A DNA stretch of 64,000 nt. Source: an uncultured Collinsella sp. GTDB lineage: Bacteria > Actinomycetota > Coriobacteriia > Coriobacteriales > Coriobacteriaceae. Made by a program: the position numbers and the translations under genes. The notes beneath the pieces were generated by a model. The model saw only the letters and a list, made by a program, of their open reading frames with translations. It did not search any database and was not told the origin of the DNA. The first letter of the stretch is position 1, and each line of letters starts with the position of its first letter. Shown piece by piece: positions 63,986-64,000 of this stretch. The stretch is taken from NCBI GenBank assembly GCA_958403395.1, contig CATXXF010000001.1, forward strand, positions 1-64,000. Direction: 5' to 3'.

Positions 63986-64000
63986 ACAGCCAACGAGTTG

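Overview
The window looks like a chromosomal segment of a Collinsella-like member of the Coriobacteriia (Actinomycetota). I base this on gene content and order (rplM-rpsI-glmM, type III glutamine synthetase, MoaC-MobB fusion, pilus/sortase locus, PEP-PTS with NagB), high-GC coding DNA, strong GGAGG-type ribosome binding sites, and many palindromic intergenic elements. The genus is an inference; no 16S gene is present.

Layout. 1-2834: glnN (type III glutamine synthetase) reads left behind a GlnR-box-like site. 2834-9297: a methionine operon (metF, a stand-alone cobalamin-reactivation protein, metH lacking that domain) is split by a lower-GC type II restriction-modification pair. 9400-15500: a PFL/UPF0210 protein, an SAM methyltransferase, yhbY and a very large STAND/SARP-type regulator. 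15890-20900: nagB, PTS EIIA, glmM, rpsI, rplM and a patatin-like lipase. 20980-22000: a 62-bp tandem repeat array, two att-like copies of the tmRNA 3' end, and ssrA. 22200-26200: a small hypothetical protein, a PIN toxin-antitoxin operon with a clear promoter/operator, and an atypical P1B ATPase with a small membrane partner. 26480-29990: gatCAB. 30340-39560: a mosaic pilus locus with two class C sortases, a shaft pilin, a tip adhesin broken by an in-frame TGA, and fragments of another pilin and of a family 4 glycosidase. 40060-46410: HAD phosphatase, MFS transporter, moaC-mobB fusion, moaA and a nuclease-like hypothetical protein. 46620-55280: a heterodimeric ABC exporter, a MATE pump with its MerR regulator, and ligA. 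55720-59440: an HtrA protease, then an operon of a glutamine-synthetase-like protein lacking key active-site residues and a GlnR-like orphan regulator. 59570-63850: LacI regulator, KDG kinase, KDPG aldolase and a GntR regulator.

Themes. (i) Nitrogen control: a normal-looking GSIII behind a GlnR-type site, and elsewhere a GlnR-like regulator co-transcribed with a probable GS pseudo-enzyme. (ii) One-carbon metabolism: split MetH, with the R-M cassette sitting in the operon that regenerates methionine. (iii) Surface display: a pilus locus showing decay and rearrangement. (iv) Intergenic structure: at least three repeated palindrome families (A: four copies, B: five, C: two) and several long single palindromes with an outer inverted repeat around an inner hairpin, mostly just after stop codons. 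None of the functional links between these parts is proven by sequence alone.
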